A DNA stretch of 64,000 nt from Mesorhizobium australicum WSM2073 (GCF_000230995.2 NC_019973.1:6090001-6154000), one strand, 5' to 3'; shown: positions 17,072-26,952, counted from the first letter of the stretch. Notes: generated from the sequence alone by a model not told the origin. Made by a program: numbers and translations.

Positions 17072-17848
17072 ATGACAAAAATAACAGACTGGTGCACAAT
17101 CAAAAGCGAGAAGGTAGGAAAACACCACCTCACGGTTCTTGAGCTGGAAAGCGGCAAGTTTGACGTTGCTAGTGATACAGTAGCGGCGGTTGTGCCTTCA
17201 CATTATGCGTCAGATGAACGCACAGCGAAGCTGCTGAAACGTCTGGGGAAGACGAAGGCCGCTGCACACCTCAAAGAGAAGCTTCCGAAGTCCCCGCAGG
17301 TGCGCTCCGGCGACCTTGGTGAAATCCTGGGTGCGACCTATGTGCAGGAATCGACACCATTTGGAACCAGTATCAACAAGCTGCGCTGGAAAGATCACCG
17401 CAACATGGCGATGCGCGGTGATGACCTGGTTGGCATACAGCCGGCCGCCGGCGCAGGAAATATCCGCTTCCTGAAGGGCGAGGTCAAAAGCGCCGCCAAC
17501 ATAACGGCAAAGGTTCTGGATACCGCGCGCACGGCACTGAAGAAATCCCATTCACGTCCTTCGGCGCACGCCCTCGGGTTCATTGCAGACCGCCTGCACG
17601 AGGAAGGAAACGATGAGCTTGCGGACCTTATAGACGACGCGCTCTGGCGGGATGGCATCAGGCTTTCGCAGGTCTCGCACATGATCTTTGCCTTCACGGG
17701 CAACGATGCATCGAACCTGCTGGGCGCGAACGTACAGACCTACACTGGACAGGTTGCGCAGAGTGTTGTCGGTCTTCGTGTCAAGGACCACCAGAAGTTC
17801 ATCAGATCGGTATTTAGAAAGGTGATCAAGAATGCCGACGGGAAATGA
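17072..17848 (+). CDS. hamA: Hachiman defence protein HamA (DUF1837, PD-(D/E)xK nuclease)
   Basis: This 258-residue protein carries a nuclease core with GDLGEILGATYV (acidic helix), RGDDLVGI (catalytic Asp) and LKGEVKSA (ExK). It is the effector of the two-gene Hachiman anti-phage system, in which the HamB helicase restrains it and releases it to degrade DNA when DNA integrity is lost. I chose ATG 17072, preceded by a GGGG element, over TTG 17027. The hamB start lies 17 bases inside its 3' end. All three nuclease residues are present, so it looks active. Confidence 0.88.
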   Translation: MTKITDWCTIKSEKVGKHHLTVLELESGKFDVASDTVAAVVPSHYASDERTAKLLKRLGKTKAAAHLKEKLPKSPQVRSGDLGEILGATYVQESTPFGTSINKLRWKDHRNMAMRGDDLVGIQPAAGAGNIRFLKGEVKSAANITAKVLDTARTALKKSHSRPSAHALGFIADRLHEEGNDELADLIDDALWRDGIRLSQVSHMIFAFTGNDASNLLGANVQTYTGQVAQSVVGLRVKDHQKFIRSVFRKVIKNADGK

Positions 17849-20800
17849 GGCCATCGAGTCTGCGGTCCGTACCGCCACCGAGGGTGGCTTCCGCGGCCGT
17901 CTGCTGGCACGTGGCCAGGCCCGGTCGCTGATCTGGCGTGACGGACAACTGCCGCCGGATGCTCCGAACTTTGCGGCCCAGCTTTCCTATGACCTGCTGT
18001 CCTACGGATATAGTCTTCTGGATATGGGCCTGCGTCTCCTTGACGGAGACGGAAACCCCGATGTTGCCCGCAGCGCTTTTGAGCAGGCCGGCGAAGCCCT
18101 GGAATCCCTCGTGGCGCACGGTGCGCCGAATCCGGATCGGGATTTTCACCGCTTTGTAGCGGCCGCCGCCTATCACCTTGGCCGTTACTCTGCGCGCGCG
18201 TATTCGATGCTGCGGGCCACCATCGACGATGCCAATCTTTCGCGTGGAGAACGCTGCGTTGCGCTTCTGATGCTGCGCGACCTCGATCGGGCGCAGCAAG
18301 AAATTCTTGAGTGGCGACGGGAAGGCAGTGCTGAAGACGGCCATCTGACGGAGATGCTGGCTGCCATCCCGACCGGCGACGAGATTACCGATGATGGTGG
18401 CGATGACGACGAAGACGTCGGTGCCGATGTCATCGATCTGGCACTGACCGACAATCTGCTGGGCGCGCTTGCGATGGCTTTCCTTGCACTCGAGCGCGGA
18501 GATGCAGAGCTGATGGGACAGGCAGTTGACCGCGTCGATATTGGTCGCGAGGAAGCAGCCGGGGTCAGCATGGTTCCGCAGTGGTGGTGCCACCGTCTGA
18601 CCGCCCATCTGCTACGCGATCTGTGGGATACGAGTTTTCATCAACGCCTGCCGCTAAGTCCAAACAATCTAGATAACGCGGAGGGATGGAAGCAGCTGCG
18701 TGAGCTCTTCGTCGCCTCGGCCATACGGCGTTCGCGTGCCGAAATCGAGCTTTGGCCTTCACAGCTGGACGCGGTTGAGCAGGCGATCAGCAGCAATGGC
18801 AACATGGTTGTTTCACTGCCCACAAGCGCCGGCAAGACCCGTGTCGCAGAGCTGTGCATTCTTCGCGCCCTTGCGAAGGGCGAGCGTGTCGTCTTTGTAA
18901 CGCCGCTGCGGGCCCTCTCAGCCCAGACCGAGGTATCGCTGCAGAAGACGCTGGCCCCGCTGGGCAAAACAGTGTCAAGCCTCTACGGCAGCATTGGTGT
19001 ATCGGAAACGGATTCCAGTTTCTTCGAGGACCGCGATGTGATCGTAGCCACGCCCGAGAAACTGGATTTCGCGCTGCGCAATGATCCATCGCTGCTGGAC
19101 GATGTGGGGCTCGTCGTTCTCGACGAAGGCCATATGATCGGGCTTGGCGAGCGTGAAATCCGCTACGAGGTCCAGATCCAGCGGCTGCTGCGCAGAAGCG
19201 ATGCCGGCAGCCGACGCATCGTGTGTCTGTCCGCCGTACTGCCCGATGGCGACCAGCTTGATGACTTCTGTAACTGGCTGACGGGTGACGCCAAGGATGG
19301 GTTAATTCGAAAAAACTGGCGCCCCACAAGACTGCGCTATGGCGAGGTCACTTGGCGGGGCACACATGCGCGCCTTGATGCGCGCATTGGCGATGAAGCT
19401 CCTTGGGTCGAGAATTATATTAGCGGCTTTGTTCCGAAAGGTCGCAGAACGCAGTTTCCGCGTGATCAGCGCGAGCTGTGCCTTGCAACAGCTTGGCGGT
19501 CGGTAGAGGAGGGTCAGTCTGCGCTAATCTTCTGTCCGCTACGCCGATCGGTCCAACCATTTGCTGAAGCTGTGGTGACCCTGCATCGCCAGGGCGCGCT
19601 TCGATCTCTGTTCAAGGGGGATAAGGCTGTCCTGGCCGATGCGCTCGCGATCGGTGCGGAGTGGCTTAGCCCGAATCACGACCTGCTAAAATGCCTGGAG
19701 CTTGGGGTTGCGGTACATCACGGCGCATTGCCCACGCCCTACCGCAAGGAAGTTGAGCGGCTGCTACGGGAAGGTATTCTCCCCGTGACAATATCTTCGC
19801 CAACGCTGGCACAGGGCTTAAACCTATCTGCATCTGCCGTGATTTTCCATGGCCTCAAGCGAAACCGCAAAGAGCTGGCCTCGTCGGAATTTAGGAACAT
19901 CGTGGGTCGCGCGGGTCGCGCCTATGTCGATGTGGAGGGGCTGGTGCTCTTCCCTATGTACGACAATCAGATGACGGGAAAAGCCGAGTGGAACGCGCTT
20001 ATCGCAAACCAGGCCGGTCACGAGATGGAAAGTGGTCTGCTTCGCCTGATTTTTACCCTGCTTGCGCGCCTGGCTCTTCGGACCGGTGACAAATCGGTCA
20101 AGGGCTTGAGTGAATACGTGCTCAATAACACGTCAGCATGGGATTTTGTACGACTGAGAGCGGAAACTGCTGAAGCAGCCGCCGCAGGACAGGTGCAGTG
20201 GAACAGTCATCTGGCCAGTTTGGATACGGCCATCCTCAGCCTGCTGAGCGATGGCGATGTTGCAGAGGCCGATCTGGAAGATGCGCTGGACGATGTGCTG
20301 AACTCGTCGCTGTTCCAGCGTCGGCTTGCGCGTCGGAGGGCCAATCAGCATGAGGTGTACCGGGCCGTCCTTCTAGGCCGCGCAAAACTCATCTGGGCTA
20401 ACAGCACGCCTAAGCAGCGCAAAGGCTACTTCCTATCTGGTGTCGGGCTTACGACGGGCAAGGCGCTTGATGCGAACTCGCCCAAGCTCAACCAGCTGCT
20501 AGTTGAGGCTAATGGCGCGATCCTGAGCAAGGATGACATTAAGGCGATCAAGGCGATCACTGATTTTGCAAAGATCGTTTTCGCGATCGTGCCTTTTGTA
20601 CCGGATAATCTTCCCAAGAACTGGAAGGCGATTCTCGATGCCTGGCTTCGTGGTCAGGCGCTGCAGAGCTTCGTAGCAGAGGATCAGGACTCCGTGCTAC
20701 GCTTTGTCGAGCAGGGGTTTGTCTACATGCTGCCCTGGGCGATGGAATCCGTTCGTGTGCGAGGGATGGCCAATGGTGACATCCTTGCGCCGACCAAAGG

Positions 20801-21350
20801 GCTGCCCGACACGACGCTGGAGGATATGGAACTTGGCGTTGCCGTAGCAGCTGTTGAGACCGGTTCGCTTGATGTGAGGGCAGCGCTGATCATGCGCACC
20901 GGCTTTGCATCGCGCAGCGCGGCCATAAAGATCATTGCGGACATGGACCCGAATTTTGATTCCACACAGTCGTTGCGTCGGTGGCTGCGAATCCCTGAAG
21001 TCCGGAAAGCCACGGAAGACGAGGCGTTCCCGACGCCAGAAACGCACCGGCTGTGGCTCGAGTACATCCAGAGCGTCATTCGTACATCTTCTGCACGCTG
21101 GTCTGCCGAACAGGAAGTCTGTGATGTCACATGGACAGACGACGCGCCGTCAGAAGGCACCCCGCTACGCCTGATCGAAGATGAAGAGGATAGTCAGACG
21201 ATTGTGACCGATGCCGAATTTCGGCCTTTGGGCACCGTCGCTCGTATCTTGAGCCCGGGACGTTGCGGCCTCCTGAGAACCACCGTGATGAAGGGCGGGA
21301 AGGTTGCGCTGCGCTATCTGGGGCCGGATGATCTGTGGGCTGAAGTATGA
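17832..21350 (+). CDS. hamB: Hachiman defence helicase HamB (superfamily 2)
   Basis: This is an 1172-residue helicase. The first ~300 residues are an unrecognised regulatory part. The SF2 core follows, with LPTSAGKTR (Walker A, near residue 332), VVLDEGHMIG (DEGH box, near 429), LSAVLPDG (motif III) and IVGRAGRAYVD (motif VI, near 692), so it is a Ski2/Lhr-like helicase. A long helical C-terminal region of ~480 residues completes it. It starts within the hamA end with AGGTGAT upstream as ribosome-binding site. In Hachiman, HamB senses damaged or invading DNA and controls HamA. Confidence 0.88.
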   Translation: MPTGNEAIESAVRTATEGGFRGRLLARGQARSLIWRDGQLPPDAPNFAAQLSYDLLSYGYSLLDMGLRLLDGDGNPDVARSAFEQAGEALESLVAHGAPNPDRDFHRFVAAAAYHLGRYSARAYSMLRATIDDANLSRGERCVALLMLRDLDRAQQEILEWRREGSAEDGHLTEMLAAIPTGDEITDDGGDDDEDVGADVIDLALTDNLLGALAMAFLALERGDAELMGQAVDRVDIGREEAAGVSMVPQWWCHRLTAHLLRDLWDTSFHQRLPLSPNNLDNAEGWKQLRELFVASAIRRSRAEIELWPSQLDAVEQAISSNGNMVVSLPTSAGKTRVAELCILRALAKGERVVFVTPLRALSAQTEVSLQKTLAPLGKTVSSLYGSIGVSETDSSFFEDRDVIVATPEKLDFALRNDPSLLDDVGLVVLDEGHMIGLGEREIRYEVQIQRLLRRSDAGSRRIVCLSAVLPDGDQLDDFCNWLTGDAKDGLIRKNWRPTRLRYGEVTWRGTHARLDARIGDEAPWVENYISGFVPKGRRTQFPRDQRELCLATAWRSVEEGQSALIFCPLRRSVQPFAEAVVTLHRQGALRSLFKGDKAVLADALAIGAEWLSPNHDLLKCLELGVAVHHGALPTPYRKEVERLLREGILPVTISSPTLAQGLNLSASAVIFHGLKRNRKELASSEFRNIVGRAGRAYVDVEGLVLFPMYDNQMTGKAEWNALIANQAGHEMESGLLRLIFTLLARLALRTGDKSVKGLSEYVLNNTSAWDFVRLRAETAEAAAAGQVQWNSHLASLDTAILSLLSDGDVAEADLEDALDDVLNSSLFQRRLARRRANQHEVYRAVLLGRAKLIWANSTPKQRKGYFLSGVGLTTGKALDANSPKLNQLLVEANGAILSKDDIKAIKAITDFAKIVFAIVPFVPDNLPKNWKAILDAWLRGQALQSFVAEDQDSVLRFVEQGFVYMLPWAMESVRVRGMANGDILAPTKGLPDTTLEDMELGVAVAAVETGSLDVRAALIMRTGFASRSAAIKIIADMDPNFDSTQSLRRWLRIPEVRKATEDEAFPTPETHRLWLEYIQSVIRTSSARWSAEQEVCDVTWTDDAPSEGTPLRLIEDEEDSQTIVTDAEFRPLGTVARILSPGRCGLLRTTVMKGGKVALRYLGPDDLWAEV

Positions 21351-21874
21351 GGTGGCTATTCGGATACGGCTCGCTGATGTGGGACGGCTGGGAGGCGCGG
21401 TTTGAGTGCGCGGAGCGCCAGGTCGCCGACCTAAAGGGATACAGCCGCGCTTTCAACAAGGCATCGGTTCGGAACTGGGGAACGAAGCTGCAGCCAGGCC
21501 CCACACTGAACATCAGGGAAACAGAGGGGGCAGTATGCACTGGCATTGCGTTTGGCTTTGCCGACGATGCCGATGCACTCGCCTATCTGAAAGAACGCGA
21601 GGGTGGTTTCCTCTTTTTCACCGTTGCCCTTCGGCTTCATGACGGACGGCAAGTGAATGCGATCACGTCGCTGTATCGCGGCAAGAACCTGCTTCCTGAT
21701 CTTCCCGCGAGTGAACTCGTCGACATGGCTGTCCGCGCGCGTGGCACAGACGGGAAAGCAATGGACTACGTCCTTAATATCGAGCACCAGCTGATTGAAC
21801 TAAACATCTCTGATCATGTTGTCACTGCTCTCGCGGATGCGATCAGGGCGAACGGTTCCGTCATGCACAAATAA
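21347..21874 (+). CDS. Gamma-glutamylcyclotransferase (ChaC/GGCT-like)
   Basis: This 175-residue protein begins RWLFGYGSLMWD, the substrate-loop YGSL signature of the gamma-glutamylcyclotransferase fold. It has a candidate catalytic glutamate in LKEREGGF near residue 85. ChaC-type enzymes release 5-oxoproline from glutathione or other gamma-glutamyl compounds. Its ATG overlaps the hamB stop as ATGA, so it belongs to the Hachiman transcript. A third gene of this type is not part of the core two-gene system. It could be an accessory effector or a passenger; the substrate is unknown. Confidence 0.8.
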   Translation: MRWLFGYGSLMWDGWEARFECAERQVADLKGYSRAFNKASVRNWGTKLQPGPTLNIRETEGAVCTGIAFGFADDADALAYLKEREGGFLFFTVALRLHDGRQVNAITSLYRGKNLLPDLPASELVDMAVRARGTDGKAMDYVLNIEHQLIELNISDHVVTALADAIRANGSVMHK

Positions 21875-22158
21875 AGCGCAGCCACCCGCTCGGTTTGATG
21901 CGACCTGGCCGTAGACCAGCTTCGCCAAATCACAAGCCAAACGTGTAGATAGCCTTGCCTCGCACCACGTCATCGAAGGGCGGATCGTCTCCCTTGAGCC
22001 GCGTTGCAGCAATACCTGCCATCAAGATGAGCGGCCTTTCAAACATTGGATCCGCAATTTGAATATCAAATCCGCCACGAAGTCCGCGCAGGCGTGTTAT
22101 GTTAAACGCCAGTCACCAAATCCTCAGGCGTTATCTGCCACCCCCCGATGTTGCGTCA

Positions 22159-24888
22159 TTATTCCAGACCGGAGAATGCCAAACCTCGCAATAAATCTCT
22201 GTGCTGCTCCCGCTCACGCATTGCGGAAATGAAAGCTGCCGTACCCTCCAACTGCCCATCTGGCGAAATCATGAACTCGCCGCCTGGCTGCACGGATTTG
22301 AAAATAAACCCATTTGGTTTGGAAGTGTCATACTCGAACAGGTCGATCTCGCTGTGGTGATCGGAAGCGTTTAGCCCCCAAAGGTACCATGGGGCAAGGT
22401 TGATCGCCGTTCCATTCTTTGGATTGGCAACATAGACATCCTCGTCAGAGAACGGGACGAGGCCCTCGTATTCATGCACATGAATGAACGTCTGTGACGG
22501 ACCTCGCAACTCTCGGAACAGCCCCTTGAAACTTCCCTGGCTAAATCTTTTCGGGGTTACTCCCTCGAATACGCCTAGACAACTGTCGCTAAACGCCTTG
22601 GCAATAACGTTACCCAGCAGACCCAAGAAGCTTACATAGTCTACGTTTGAGCTACGTCCATGTTTTGAATTGGCAATCTGATCAATCCACTGGTTTATTG
22701 TGGGCAAGTGCTTTTGGGTTAAGGGCAGCAACGCTGAACAATAGGGCAGATCGGTGCGTGCGGTCTTAAGGCAATTCTTCAGAATCGCCCAAAGGGGACC
22801 TGCCGAACGATGTCCCATCCCCTTAAAATGCGAGCTGTTCACCTTCGCTAAGGTACAGTGCTCTGCCAGGACCAAGTAGGCTGACAACGTCAGCATTGCT
22901 TCGACCGCTTCTCTACCTCGGTCAAGCCGCCGGAGTGCATCCTTCTCGGACATATACCTGGCCAACGGTGCTGCTGCGGGATAGGGCAGCTCACTCACAA
23001 GCTCGGCTAGCTCAAGCCAATTGGCGCTTTTTGATCGCTCTTCAATCCACTGGATGTCAGCACTGCTCACGAATGAACAGGCTGACGTGCTCGTTCCAAA
23101 ATCAAAGCCGAGATATGTTTCCCCTTGTACTTCTTCGGCAGCAAACGTCATGTCCATGAAAAATGGGTTGCCAACGGCACTGCTTCCGTCTCTCAGATTG
23201 TCCTTCCCATAAAAAAAGCGCGGCTCAGCTGTGCCGTCCTCCCGCACGATCAACTCGATTTCGATCCCTTGTTGGAATACTGCACCCCGTGGAGTTTGCA
23301 CCTTAGTTTCGACAATGTTATGGCGCGATTCCAAGTCATCGGGGTCGAAAGACGACCGCATGAAATAGTAATTCAAGTTGTGCTTGGGCGGTTTGGAAAG
23401 GCGGACCTTCCAGCGCAAAGGTTGGCCCATAAGCCCCCGCAGGCTACTCGCTGCGGGAAGCAATACCGCCTCGTCATATTCCTTTGGCTCGCGCCCGTCA
23501 TCTTTTAGGTTTTCGCTGACTGGTCTAAAGCGCTTTCTCTCAAGCTCTCCTTCATCAGGTCTGAGGAGCAAGCAAAGGCGGTTGTAGGTTACAGCACGAA
23601 AATCACCTTGGCCGCCGGTGTAGTACCGGCGCGCGCATTCAGTCGCCAGGCCCTTCGCCACTATTTCCGCGAAATTCTCGTTTAGCTCCAATATCTGAGC
23701 ATTAACAAGCTGAGACTTCAGATCTCGTTCAAGCAAAGATCGGAGCCACCGGATGTTTGACGATCCTCCTGATAGCAAAACGACCGATATATCTTGCCCG
23801 GCCAGGTCGTCCTTTGACCTGTCAATTGTTCGAGACACCGCATCTCGAAGCTTCTCTGACCACACGCGATCCGTGTAAACTTTCTGTATTTTGGCAGCAT
23901 CTAGCCTCTTGTTCCCACGAGCTGAGCGCTCATCGAACGGATCTACCGGAATTGAAATAGGATAAGGGGCTATCCCCGACAAGTCAGCCGAAAGACTCCA
24001 ATTTGCAATACTGTTACAAATCGCTATCTTCGCGCGCTCAACCTCCTGAAGCAATACCTTCATATGTTTGAAGAACGCCCTCTTCTCCTCGCTCCATTCA
24101 CCCATTTCTTCTTCATCGGCATTCTTGTGCTCATAGAAGAAGGTGAGCGCCTTCCGCACCTTGGATTTCTCTACGCGAGGTCCGATTACCGAGAATAATA
24201 GGTCCTCGGCCAGAATCCTGTTGATGAAGAAACCTCCAACCTGGATAGAGGTCGCGCCTAGAGGCCGTGAGTTGACCCCGCCGCCACTGATGTCGCCAGC
24301 TTTCGTCGTTTCAACCACGGAAACATCAAAAGTTCCGCCACCAAAATCAAGAACCAGTGCGACGTGCTTTCTTTGCTCCGCAACAGCCGGATGGCGTAGA
24401 CCATATCGATAGTACTGGAAGACCGCGAAGGGCTCCGGCATGAAGTCAATCTCTTCGAATTTCCCGTAAAGAGCCTTCTTGATGGATTTTCGATAATGAG
24501 AGAGCCATGACTCGTCTGCGAGTTCAGAGCCCCCGAGGGAGAGAGGCTCGGCGATTAGAATCCGCGTCGGGACGGGCAACCCTTGCGAAGCAAGCCAGCC
24601 GTTTATCTTCTTTAGTGTCTCATCGAAGAAGTCTTTGGCTAACCCTACCGGCGTGCGTCGCGGAACATTAGTCAAGCTGGAACGGCTGACCAAACGGTCT
24701 GGGTCATTGTTGCCGAGTTCGATCTTGAAATCTTCGATCAGCAGTTCAGGAGAGGTGCAACGTTCGCGCGCGTCTCGGCCGACATGCGGCTTTTTCCCTT
24801 CGTAGAACAATGCAGTCGGAATCACGTGGCTCTCGTCAATCCGCGCCAACTGCACCGAACTGACAAATGGTAGTTTCTTCAAGGACAT
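22159..24888 (-). CDS. Hsp70/actin-fold ATPase with unusual motif order
   Basis: This is a 909-residue protein. The N-terminal ~400 residues resemble an Hsp70 nucleotide-binding domain, with HVIPTALFYEG near residue 20, LDFGGGTFDVSVVE (phosphate 2) near 181, and VVLLSGGSSNIRWL (adenosine motif) near 370. The usual N-terminal phosphate-1 strand pair (GIDLGTT) is absent. A matching stretch, YLGFDFGTSTSACSF, appears near residue 593. I chose ATG 24888, which has GGGGAG upstream, over TTG 24936. Hsp70-like proteins of this kind occur in defence islands, but the function is not known. It faces the Hachiman operon. Confidence 0.72.
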   Translation of the reverse strand: MSLKKLPFVSSVQLARIDESHVIPTALFYEGKKPHVGRDARERCTSPELLIEDFKIELGNNDPDRLVSRSSLTNVPRRTPVGLAKDFFDETLKKINGWLASQGLPVPTRILIAEPLSLGGSELADESWLSHYRKSIKKALYGKFEEIDFMPEPFAVFQYYRYGLRHPAVAEQRKHVALVLDFGGGTFDVSVVETTKAGDISGGGVNSRPLGATSIQVGGFFINRILAEDLLFSVIGPRVEKSKVRKALTFFYEHKNADEEEMGEWSEEKRAFFKHMKVLLQEVERAKIAICNSIANWSLSADLSGIAPYPISIPVDPFDERSARGNKRLDAAKIQKVYTDRVWSEKLRDAVSRTIDRSKDDLAGQDISVVLLSGGSSNIRWLRSLLERDLKSQLVNAQILELNENFAEIVAKGLATECARRYYTGGQGDFRAVTYNRLCLLLRPDEGELERKRFRPVSENLKDDGREPKEYDEAVLLPAASSLRGLMGQPLRWKVRLSKPPKHNLNYYFMRSSFDPDDLESRHNIVETKVQTPRGAVFQQGIEIELIVREDGTAEPRFFYGKDNLRDGSSAVGNPFFMDMTFAAEEVQGETYLGFDFGTSTSACSFVSSADIQWIEERSKSANWLELAELVSELPYPAAAPLARYMSEKDALRRLDRGREAVEAMLTLSAYLVLAEHCTLAKVNSSHFKGMGHRSAGPLWAILKNCLKTARTDLPYCSALLPLTQKHLPTINQWIDQIANSKHGRSSNVDYVSFLGLLGNVIAKAFSDSCLGVFEGVTPKRFSQGSFKGLFRELRGPSQTFIHVHEYEGLVPFSDEDVYVANPKNGTAINLAPWYLWGLNASDHHSEIDLFEYDTSKPNGFIFKSVQPGGEFMISPDGQLEGTAAFISAMREREQHRDLLRGLAFSGLE

Positions 24889-25035
24889 TCCAGCACTCCC
24901 CGCTGGATGACAACCACATCGAGGCGTTATCTTCAAGAGGGTTTAAGCAGCGTGAGAATCCGAACCCTTGTTATACACACAAAGCACTAGTGCTGCTCGT
25001 GAGAGGCGCCAAGAATGTGCGGAAATAATGCAAGC

Positions 25036-25132
25036 CGGCTAGCCGACGCGATGTTAGGGCGCTGGTCAGTGACCAGGTGAGATCGGGCGCTTCCGCCGGC
25101 ATTCACCTGCAATCGACCCTAGGATTGCAATC
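25036..25132. repeat. Cluster of palindromes downstream of the recombinase/ParB operon
   Basis: Three elements lie within 100 bases: CGGCTAGCCG (25036-25045), a perfect palindrome; CTGGTCA-G-TGACCAG (25062-25076); and GCAATC(N8)GATTGC (25109-25128), overlapping GATTGCAATC (25123-25132). They sit between the Hsp70-like gene and the stop of the RepB-like gene. They could be partition (parS-like) or recombinase sites, or transcription stops for convergent or tandem genes. Confidence 0.45.
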
Positions 25133-25171
25133 CTCGCCGCGGTCTCCGGGCTTATCGCGGTTCACTCCAGG

Positions 25172-26062
25172 TCACGCTGCCTTCTGCACTTCCGCGATTT
25201 TCTGGAACTCCGCGAGAATGTCCGGATGGCGGTGTGCCAGGTGCCGCACCACCCTGGCGTTTTCGAGTAGCCGGGCCACATAGCCGGTGGCGAGGATTAC
25301 ATCCAAATGATCGCTTCCATAATCCTGCTCAATCGCTTTGAACTCTCGGTCGAGTGTGGCGGATTCGCCCTCCATCATGTCGATCTGCTGTTGGCTTAAG
25401 CCCTTTACCGTCTTGGTGCCCCTCACCAGCTGGCTCTCGGGCGTCGCGGCGACCAAAGATTTCGCGTAGCTGATCGAGTATTTGTTCATTGCCATCATCA
25501 GCTCGGCTGCCTCGATTTGCCGGATCGATTTCAGTTTTTTCAACTCTCCGAACGTGTTGATCGGCACGTGTCTGTCCTTAAGCAAGTCCACGACTTCCGG
25601 ACAGATGCCCTCCAGCAGGCTGCGTTTGTGGCGGATGCTGGTTATGTTGACGTTCAATGCCCGCGCGAGCCGCTCCTCAGACACGCCTTTCTCTATGGCC
25701 TTCAGGATCATTTTGTGTTCTTGGATGATAGCTATCCGGCTAATGCGCTTGTGGTATGTGAATGCCTCGTCTTCGGTGGCCACGAGGCACACGACTTCGG
25801 TCTCGCCACGCGCTCGCAGGATGTCTACGCGTATGTGGCCGTCAAGCAGGTGGAAGCGATTTCTGTCGGTGCTGTCCCTAACCACCACCGGCGGCTCGAT
25901 GATGCCGACCTCGGCAATGGAAGCAGCGATCTGGGCATACTTCACGGACTTTAATACCGAGGGGGTGAGTTGCCTAAGAGGCAGTATCTCATCGATCGAA
26001 ATACGGAGGCTCGCTTTTTCGAACGCGATTTTCACGAGAGCTGTTTTTGCCGCTGTGCTCAT
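25172..26062 (-). CDS. ParB-family protein with RepB C-terminal domain
   Basis: This 296-residue protein has a ParB-N domain: VGIIEPPVVVRD, FHLLDGHIRVDILRA (ParB-box-like) and KRISRIAIIQEHKMI. A helix-turn-helix (EERLARALNVNITSIRHKRS) follows near residue 135, then a helical C-terminus like that of RepB plasmid-partition proteins. It overlaps the preceding ParB gene by ATGA. There is no RepA or RepC nearby, so it is probably not a plasmid replication unit. It may bind the element's own DNA to support recombination or maintenance. Confidence 0.8.
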   Translation of the reverse strand: MSTAAKTALVKIAFEKASLRISIDEILPLRQLTPSVLKSVKYAQIAASIAEVGIIEPPVVVRDSTDRNRFHLLDGHIRVDILRARGETEVVCLVATEDEAFTYHKRISRIAIIQEHKMILKAIEKGVSEERLARALNVNITSIRHKRSLLEGICPEVVDLLKDRHVPINTFGELKKLKSIRQIEAAELMMAMNKYSISYAKSLVAATPESQLVRGTKTVKGLSQQQIDMMEGESATLDREFKAIEQDYGSDHLDVILATGYVARLLENARVVRHLAHRHPDILAEFQKIAEVQKAA

Positions 26063-26952
26063 GGATGTAATGCCTCTAACCGATCTAGACGCTTCGCCAA
26101 ATTCTTGGGCAAGCTCGTTAGCCCCTCGTTGGTGAGAAGGTCCCGGAACTCTTCGTCTTGCAGCAGCCTTCGCAGGGCTTCAGCGATAAAAATGAGGCGG
26201 TTGCTCGCCGCCTGCGCACGCCTGATCAGCAGGCGTTTCCTATCAGTGTCCTGTTGATACGCACGAACGAGGGCATCGGTCGACAGCTTCCTTGGCTTCA
26301 GATGAAGGTTGCTCTTCAGGCGCTTGCCCTGAACGCGCCGTTGCTCCACAAGCCGTTTCGCTGCAAGGAGTTTTCGTCCCCGAAGTAGGTTCTTCTCATA
26401 AGCATTCTGCAGCGCGCTCTGTATATCCTGGTCATCCGCCTCCGCGATATCAAGCGCGACGCTGAAGGGGATCTGGCCAGATTCAACCGCTCGCAGAAGG
26501 CGTTGCTCACCCTTCTCAAGAAGCTTGACCACTGCATGAACGTACTCCGTCGTAAGTCCCGTCTTCCTTGCAATGTCAGCTATCGGGTGCCCTTGCTGTT
26601 TCATTCTGCCGATATCGTTCAGAAGATCGATGGCTTGATGTTTACGCCGAGCGCAATTCTCCACCAGGCTGGCTACGAGACAGTCTTCGGGGTCGGCAGT
26701 GACGACAAGAGCTGGGACCTGCTGTTGGCCAAGCGCCTTGTAAGCCTCCAGCCTACCCTGTCCGCAAACCAGATCGTAATACGGTCCACCCGCCTCGGGC
26801 CGGCGCGCGACTGTAATCGGCCTTTTCAGGCCGATTTCAGAGATGTTGTCGACGATATCTCTGAAGACTCGTTTGTTGCGTATTCTGGGATTGACGACCG
26901 CAATCCTATCGACTGGGATCATCTCAACCCGCTGCGCCGGCATTGCGGTCAT
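26059..26952 (-). CDS. ParB N-terminal domain protein
   Basis: This 297-residue protein begins RVEMIPVDRIAVVNPR. It has the ParB core YYDLVCGQGRLEAYKALG (GxGR-type nucleotide-binding box) and LVENCARRKHQ near residue 95, then a helix-turn-helix DIARKTGLTTEYVHAV. I chose ATG 26952, which overlaps the recombinase TGA by one base, as start; the frame is open to 27231 but only inside the recombinase gene. ParB domains of this type bind CTP and act as DNA clamps. Two different ParB proteins in series after a recombinase point to a dedicated DNA-handling module. Confidence 0.82.
   Translation of the reverse strand: MTAMPAQRVEMIPVDRIAVVNPRIRNKRVFRDIVDNISEIGLKRPITVARRPEAGGPYYDLVCGQGRLEAYKALGQQQVPALVVTADPEDCLVASLVENCARRKHQAIDLLNDIGRMKQQGHPIADIARKTGLTTEYVHAVVKLLEKGEQRLLRAVESGQIPFSVALDIAEADDQDIQSALQNAYEKNLLRGRKLLAAKRLVEQRRVQGKRLKSNLHLKPRKLSTDALVRAYQQDTDRKRLLIRRAQAASNRLIFIAEALRRLLQDEEFRDLLTNEGLTSLPKNLAKRLDRLEALHP

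Noticed and set aside
25172..26952. repABC plasmid replication locus
   Set aside because: Only ParB/RepB-like proteins occur; there is no RepA ATPase or RepC initiator, and the genes follow a recombinase.
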